From the IMG/VR virus record IMGVR_UViG_3300027963_000410, positions 1 through 20,195 of that record: a DNA stretch of 20,195 nucleotides; one strand, 5' to 3'. Under the pieces are notes generated by a model. The model was not told the origin of the DNA. It did no database searches and saw nothing but the letters and a program-made list of their open reading frames with translations. The translations under genes were made by a program, and so were the position numbers. Positions 16,084 through 20,195 of the stretch are shown piece after piece (within the stretch, counting starts at the first letter, position 1; each line of letters begins with the position of its first letter). This stretch comes from a virus.

Positions 16084-16305
16084 TTATTTAATTGCAGCCT
16101 TCAGGGGTGCAAGGTCTTGGTCTTGCATGAAGTCTTTAGCAACCATAATTTTTAAGTGATCAACGTTCCTTTTCAAGCAATCAGCCCAGTCTTCGTCAGA
16201 CATATCTTCGGGTTGACCTGCGTTGATGAGGTTTACGCTATCCATAGCTGCGCTGTAGTGGCGAGCGATTTCTTCTGCGGTGATTTGTTCAATGATTTCA
16301 GACAT
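16084..16305 (-). CDS. Small acidic protein of unknown function (73 aa)
   Basis: The longest open frame starts at 16392, inside the preceding gene. The ATG at 16305 is preferred: it follows the upstream stop by 10 bases and has AAAGGA just ahead of it. The 73-residue product starts MSEIIEQITAEE, is acidic and mostly helical, and contains the segment EDMSDEDWADCLKRN. I recognise no catalytic or binding motif. Its place between the fibre gene and the lysis cassette suggests a late gene of phage-specific function; nothing more can be supported. Confidence 0.7.
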   Translation of the reverse strand: MSEIIEQITAEEIARHYSAAMDSVNLINAGQPEDMSDEDWADCLKRNVDHLKIMVAKDFMQDQDLAPLKAAIK

Positions 16306-16315
16306 GATATTTCCT

Positions 16316-16558
16316 TTACTTGGCTTCTTGAGCCGCTTGATAAGCCGCAATGACTTCAGGTGTCCATGCTGCATTGCAGATAGCCACGACATTAGCAGGT
16401 TGACCAGTAAGGTCTTGTGCTGGTGTCAGGCTTGTGCGGTGGTAGGTTTGGCTCAGTTGCTGACCGTCTTCCATGATGCGAGTTGCCTCACGATAGAGAA
16501 CAACACCGTTCTCAATCACAGTGATTTGGTCTACTACAGTTTGTTTAGTTAATGCCAT
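16316..16558 (-). CDS. Conserved phage protein of unknown function (80 aa)
   Basis: A small soluble protein starting MALTKQTVVDQITV. It contains a central ATRIMEDGQ...TYHR segment and ends in an Ala-rich helix. Genes of this type commonly follow tail fibre genes in tailed phages, but no biochemical role is known to me. The start is well supported by AGGA seven bases before the ATG. It lies directly after the giant fibre gene and before a chain of other small genes, so it could be a fibre assembly factor or a minor structural protein. That is inference from position only. Confidence 0.75.
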   Translation of the reverse strand: MALTKQTVVDQITVIENGVVLYREATRIMEDGQQLSQTYHRTSLTPAQDLTGQPANVVAICNAAWTPEVIAAYQAAQEAK

Positions 16559-16587
16559 GATAATTTCCTCTCTTTGTTAAAAATGTG

Positions 16588-16606
16588 TCCGACTAAGCCA
16601 TCCGAC
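16588..16606. repeat. Short direct repeat in a 56-bp intergenic gap
   Basis: The gap between the fibre stop and the next start contains TCCGAC twice (16588-16593 and 16601-16606), 13 bases apart. No convincing sigma-70 promoter boxes or stem-loop with a U tract are seen. It could be chance, or an operator or RNA-binding site. It is listed because this is the longest non-coding gap inside the operon. Confidence 0.25.
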
Positions 16607-16614
16607 CTAGTTAA

Positions 16615-19600
16615 TTAAACTCGATAATTTCCTGTCATACCGTTAATGTCTCCAGCGGTATCCATTGGTATATTTGTCTCGTTACCACCGCCTGTTGGCC
16701 CTTGTCTCAAAATAATTATGGCGGTTCCTTGGTCTTGTATTGCCAAGGGATAATTTAATGCTGTTAGTGCAATATTGTTAAAATAGCAAGTGTAAGCACT
16801 TGGATTAACTTGAGAATTATTTGAAGTAAATGGCAACCCAGTAATTCTCATATTGCCTGTGCCTGTATGTGCAGTCCATCGCAATGTTAATTGAATAAAC
16901 ACTCTATCACCAATTTTTGTATATGCACCAGCTTGGGCGGTATATGTACCAGTTCCTGCCGATGTTGTTCCCTCAAGGACGGGAGTAAAAGTCCCCTCCT
17001 CATAGTCATCTAGCGTGTTGGCGTCAGCAGATGCTATTTGAGTTGCGGGAAACTTAACCCCAGAACCTTCCGATGCTGGCCCAGTTCCACCAACGCTAAT
17101 GCCAGCATTAAACTGAGTGCCGCCAGCAGAGTTGATAATCTGCCGTGGATTCCCATCCCCATCAGACAGCACGATGTAGTTGCTTGCTGTGCGGATGTCT
17201 AGGCCACCGTTGTTACCTGTGTAGTTGCCAATAATTACATTATTACTTCCTGTTGTAACAGAATAACCGCAAGTGTTTCCGTTTGCAGTTGACCTACCTC
17301 CAACAAATGTATTGCTAGAACCAGATGTGATACTGTATCCGGCCTGTCTTCCAATCATTGTGTTGCTGTTGCCAGAAGTACAGGAGGCCAAGGCTTCATA
17401 CCCCACAGCAGTTTGATAGTTTTGAGTTGTATTTGAATACAGCGCCCGATACCCGACAGCGGTGTTGTCAATTCCTGTTGTGTTTGCGTAAGCCGCTTGA
17501 TAACCAACAGCATTATTGCTTGAGCCTGTGGTGTTGGAGCGAAGTGCTTGATAGCCTATTGCTACAATATTGCTAGCTGTATTAGGATACGCTGCTTCAT
17601 AGCCAACTGCAACAACACCACTCATTGATGCTCCAAGGCCACAGGCTTGATGACCAACAGCGGTATTACCAGTGCTTGTTGTAGTGGAGCCTAGCGCAGC
17701 ATACCCAACACCAGTATTTTCACCACCTGTGGTGTTGCTACCAACCGCACCATACCCAACACCAAGATTATTTGAACCTGTGGTTGTAAATCGTAAAGCA
17801 TTCGACCCAAATGCAGTACAGTAACTGCCTGTTGTAATAACAGGCCCCGCATAAGAGCCAGCGATAGTATTTTGTTGCCCAGTTGTATTTGCAGCTAAGG
17901 CTGAATAACCTAAAGCAATATTATCACTTCCAGTAGTGTTGGCTCCAAGCGCTGCCATACCTATAGCAGTATTTTGGTTTCCAGTAGTATTTGCATCTAA
18001 CGCCTGATATCCTACAGCAACTAAACCTGTTCCTGTAGTATTACTATACCCAGCCTGATAACCTACAGCAGTGTTGCTAGATGCTGTGGTGTTGGCTTGG
18101 AGGGCCGAAGTTCCCAAAGCGGTGTTGTAGTTGCCCGTGGTGTTGCTTCTCAAAGCAGCAGTATCTGACCCCGGTAAGCCACCACCAACAGCCACGTTTG
18201 AGCTACCGCTTGTGTTTGCGGCAAGGGCTTGATGGCCAATTGCTGTGTTAATTTGACCAGTTGTCAGGGCAGCTATCGTCCCATAGCCAACGCCCACGTT
18301 CCAGCGCCCTGTTGAGCCAGAAGCCCCGATTAGCGCGGTATTACCAATCGCAATGTTTACATCGCCTGTAGTTCGGTATGCGGCTTGATAACCTATAGCA
18401 GTACTGTCAGAGGCTGTGGTGTTGCTGAAAAGTGCGCTATGACCTAATGCCGTATTTTGCGTTCCTGTGGTATTAAGAAGGATTGCGTTATTGCCAACTG
18501 CCAAGTTGTTGTTAGCAGTGGTATTTGATGCAAGAGCTTCTACGCCAACTGCGAGGTTACCGCTACCAGTGGTGTTAGCGCCAAGAACCGCATTTCCCAA
18601 ATTTCCACCAATACTTCCAATGCCAATATTATTAGCACCAGTAGTATTGGCACGCATTGCGCCATAACCGATACCGATGTTTCTGTTTGCCGTGGTATTT
18701 GCTTGCAATGCCGCACCACCAATAGCAATGTTTTCACCGCCAGTTGTATTGCTTTGCATAGGCCCAGTCCAGTTGCCGGGGCCGTCATCACTACCAAGTG
18801 CCACGTTGGCAGAACCTGTTGTATTGGAAAACAACGCCAAAGAACCAACAGCCAAATTACCAACTCCAGTTGTTGTAGCTTCCATTGCCCGAAAGCCAAC
18901 AGCCGTGTTTCTAGCATTGTTGGAGGGCGCAAATGCTTTGAGTGCTTGATAACCCACAGCCACGCTGTTAGACCCAGTGACGTTGGTATAAAGAGCCTGA
19001 TAACCCAAAACAGTGTTTGATGCGCCTGTCGTATTTGAGTAAGCCGCCTGATAACCTACAGCAGTGTTGTTGCTGGCGGTGGTGTTAAGCGCCAATGCTC
19101 CATCACCCATCGCGGTGTTACTTGCTCCAGTTGTGTTAGTGGTTAATGCTGTATATCCAATGGCAGTATTTGATGCGCTCGTCGTATTTCCAGCTAATGC
19201 GCTTAAACCAACAGCCGTATTTCTACCGCCAGTAGTATTTGCAACCAAAGCCGATGAACCGACTGCGGTGTTCCCCGTACCAGAAGTATTGGAGTTCAAT
19301 GTTCCATATCCCAGCGCAGTCAAGGTGGTTCCAGTATTTGCAGAAGCCAATGCGAGATTTCCCACCGCAGTATTGCTAGACACAGCACCTGCACCACGTC
19401 CTACTGTGAGGCCGTAAACAGTCAGGTCAGTGCCGCTGTATAGCAAGTTGGCAGAAGATGTAAGGTTGCCGCCAGTGGTGGTGTAGACCACTCGACCAGT
19501 TGTTAGGGAAGAATCGGCAAAGTCGTTGACAGTCAGCGTAGTGCCGTCAAATGTCATGTTGGCAGAACCCGTAAGGACTTTACTGCCATTCAAGTATTGA

Positions 19601-19989
19601 ACTTGGTTGGCTGTGCCGCCGGAAAGGGTTACGTTGCCCGAAGCAGAAACAGTAGTAAACGCACCAGTATTAGCAGTAGTAGCACCCACAGTACCGTTCA
19701 ATGGGCCAGCAAAGCCCGAAGAGGTCAATACTGTGCCGCTCCATGTCAGAGAAGCAGAACCAGCCAATACGCCAGCGTTGTTGAATTGGACTTGGGTAGT
19801 AGAACCACCGATAGAACCAGTGGCTTTAGAGGCCATAGTCTGAACAACACCGGAGCTGTCCTTGAAAAATAATTTTCCATCATTGGTGTTCATCGCAAGC
19901 TCACCAGCCACCAAGTTGGCGGCGAGTGGCACGTTAGAAGCGGTAGCGCTATAGTAGAGGGATACGGGCGTAAATCCTGTGGCGGCCAT
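16615..19989 (-). CDS. Giant phage tail fibre with about 40 YadA-type head repeats
   Basis: 1124 residues; probably a trimeric host-contact fibre. Residues 1-55 contain LVAGELAMNTNDGKLFF, a usual start of phage fibres. Residues about 67-195 hold three repeats of a Q-x3-N/T...GS/SSA-x3-GT-x-LT unit. From residue 206 to about 928 there are some 40 copies of a ~17-residue unit of the form NTAVGxxALxxNTTGxx, the left-handed beta-roll repeat of YadA-like adhesin heads and many phage fibres. Four copies are lengthened to about 24 residues. Residues 994-1000 read DDYEEGT, which opens a C-terminal beta domain found at the end of many phage fibres. I see no peptidase S74 self-cleaving chaperone motif. 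The start is set by AAGGAG eight bases upstream. Receptor specificity is not visible. An adhesin of bacterial origin is less likely, because there is no signal peptide or membrane anchor and the neighbours are phage genes. Confidence 0.88.
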   Translation of the reverse strand: MAATGFTPVSLYYSATASNVPLAANLVAGELAMNTNDGKLFFKDSSGVVQTMASKATGSIGGSTTQVQFNNAGVLAGSASLTWSGTVLTSSGFAGPLNGTVGATTANTGAFTTVSASGNVTLSGGTANQVQYLNGSKVLTGSANMTFDGTTLTVNDFADSSLTTGRVVYTTTGGNLTSSANLLYSGTDLTVYGLTVGRGAGAVSSNTAVGNLALASANTGTTLTALGYGTLNSNTSGTGNTAVGSSALVANTTGGRNTAVGLSALAGNTTSASNTAIGYTALTTNTTGASNTAMGDGALALNTTASNNTAVGYQAAYSNTTGASNTVLGYQALYTNVTGSNSVAVGYQALKAFAPSNNARNTAVGFRAMEATTTGVGNLAVGSLALFSNTTGSANVALGSDDGPGNWTGPMQSNTTGGENIAIGGAALQANTTANRNIGIGYGAMRANTTGANNIGIGSIGGNLGNAVLGANTTGSGNLAVGVEALASNTTANNNLAVGNNAILLNTTGTQNTALGHSALFSNTTASDSTAIGYQAAYRTTGDVNIAIGNTALIGASGSTGRWNVGVGYGTIAALTTGQINTAIGHQALAANTSGSSNVAVGGGLPGSDTAALRSNTTGNYNTALGTSALQANTTASSNTAVGYQAGYSNTTGTGLVAVGYQALDANTTGNQNTAIGMAALGANTTGSDNIALGYSALAANTTGQQNTIAGSYAGPVITTGSYCTAFGSNALRFTTTGSNNLGVGYGAVGSNTTGGENTGVGYAALGSTTTSTGNTAVGHQACGLGASMSGVVAVGYEAAYPNTASNIVAIGYQALRSNTTGSSNNAVGYQAAYANTTGIDNTAVGYRALYSNTTQNYQTAVGYEALASCTSGNSNTMIGRQAGYSITSGSSNTFVGGRSTANGNTCGYSVTTGSNNVIIGNYTGNNGGLDIRTASNYIVLSDGDGNPRQIINSAGGTQFNAGISVGGTGPASEGSGVKFPATQIASADANTLDDYEEGTFTPVLEGTTSAGTGTYTAQAGAYTKIGDRVFIQLTLRWTAHTGTGNMRITGLPFTSNNSQVNPSAYTCYFNNIALTALNYPLAIQDQGTAIIILRQGPTGGGNETNIPMDTAGDINGMTGNYRV
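17205..19374 (-). repeat. Array of about 40 YadA-head-type 51-bp repeats
   Basis: The coding sequence repeats a ~17-codon unit about 40 times with strong drift at DNA level but a conserved protein pattern: N-T/I/L-A-V/I-G, then A-L, then N-T-T-G. Four units (about numbers 12, 15, 23 and 40) carry insertions of about seven residues. Copies are diverged, so this is an old structural repeat rather than a recent tandem expansion. Length changes in multiples of the unit would keep the frame. Confidence 0.85.
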
Positions 19990-19997
19990 ATTAATTA

Positions 19998-20003
19998 CTC
20001 CTT
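19998..20003 (-). promoter_or_regulatory. Shine-Dalgarno overlapping the upstream stop codon
   Basis: The minus strand reads AAGGAG, eight bases before the ATG of the large fibre gene. The site shares bases with the TAA stop of the upstream fibre gene (20002-20004), so a ribosome ending there sits on the next start signal. This fixes the start of the downstream gene at 19989. Confidence 0.8.
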
Positions 20004-20195
20004 AGAATGTTCCAGCGGCTATTGTATTAGCTGGGTTGAGGGGGGTGTATCCGAGTGCTGTTGTCACGTTAGAAGATGTCAGTTCACCACGAATTGTTGC
20101 GCTAGATTTGTTGTCTACGTTACCTAAGCCGACCATTGCGGCTGTGATACCGCTTACTGTACCAGTAAATGTTGGCGATGCCAAGTTTGCCTTCA
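20002..20195 (-). CDS. Phage tail-fibre-like protein, C-terminal end (partial, open at right edge)
   Basis: The reading frame is open to the window edge. The first in-window start-like codon is a TTG at 20184, inside the tail-fibre motif KANLASPTFTGT, so the real start lies outside. Visible sequence includes SPTFTGT, the segment VGLGNVDN and the ending LGYTPLN. All three are stock motifs of modular phage tail fibres and collar proteins and suit the end of a trimeric beta-structured stalk. The protein ends in AAGTF. Its TAA stop overlaps the Shine-Dalgarno sequence of the next fibre gene 12 bases downstream, so the two are probably co-translated. Which kind of fibre this is cannot be told from about 64 residues. 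Confidence 0.8.
   Translation of the reverse strand, partial: KANLASPTFTGTVSGITAAMVGLGNVDNKSSATIRGELTSSNVTTALGYTPLNPANTIAAGTF

Noticed and set aside
16306-16392. Longer start for the 73-aa gene
   Set aside because: It would lie inside the preceding gene; the ATG at 16305 has a proper ribosome-binding site.
16559-16614. Sigma-70 promoter in the 56-bp gap
   Set aside because: No pair of -35 and -10 boxes with proper spacing is convincing.
17205-19374. CRISPR array
   Set aside because: The repeat is a continuous ~51-bp coding periodicity with diverged copies and no spacer and repeat alternation.
18467-19417. Plus-strand hydrophobic frames opposite the fibre repeats
   Set aside because: They are produced by the repetitive sequence of the fibre gene read backwards, not independent genes.
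20182-20184. TTG start for the right-edge fibre fragment
   Set aside because: The frame stays open to the edge and the codon lies inside the conserved fibre motif NLASPTFTG, so the gene continues beyond the window.

Overview
The window is a block of late genes from a tailed double-stranded DNA phage, or a prophage of one. It most resembles the short-tailed podovirus type that has an adaptor, a nozzle and internal ejection proteins. Every gene I can support lies on the minus strand, so the transcript runs from the right edge (20195) to the left edge. I see no integrase, replication gene, tRNA, CRISPR array, insertion sequence or host metabolic operon. The host cannot be named. The regular purine-rich Shine-Dalgarno sequences and the Gram-negative style lysis and tail genes suggest a Gram-negative bacterium. 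The sequence style resembles uncultured aquatic phages, but that is inference.

Layout in transcription order. (1) Host-contact fibres: the C-terminal end of a tail-fibre-like protein open at the right edge (20002-20195), then a 1124-residue fibre built from about 40 YadA-type head repeats (16615-19989). (2) Three small conserved-looking phage proteins (16316-16558, 16084-16305, 15808-16035). (3) A tightly overlapped membrane and lysis cassette: a 77-residue membrane protein, a 77-residue protein with one membrane helix and a coil, a 48-residue membrane-helix-plus-coil gene at 15194-15340 that a 60-residue ORF cutoff misses, a three-helix holin-like protein (14682-15197), and a T4-type lysozyme with an E-C-T catalytic triad (14209-14685). 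(4) Tail assembly: a head-tail adaptor (13532-14167), a fibre-like tail protein (12294-13532), a tail nozzle carrying inserted modules (10087-12294), and a small Trp-rich protein (9837-10097). (5) A ferritin-like, predicted metal-dependent hydrolase (9157-9840) and an unknown 159-residue protein. (6) Four large genes: a 1341-residue low-complexity and helical-repeat protein, two Ala/Gln/Pro-rich proteins, and a 519-residue protein starting with a GH73 glucosaminidase domain. These are probably internal or ejected virion proteins. (7) A strong intrinsic terminator at 39-69 closes the unit.

Nearly every gene is joined to the next by an ATGA or TAATG overlap or by a gap of a few bases. The longest gaps between genes are 56, 48 and 41 bases, so no stretch over 300 bases lacks a gene. 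The genes together would build the tail, contact and penetrate the host envelope, and lyse the cell. The component that least fits is the ferritin-like enzyme embedded in the structural run. The most unusual sequence structures are the Thr-Gly minisatellite and tandem helical repeats in the 1341-residue protein, the long-variant repeats in the fibre, and the hidden 48-residue lysis-cassette gene.
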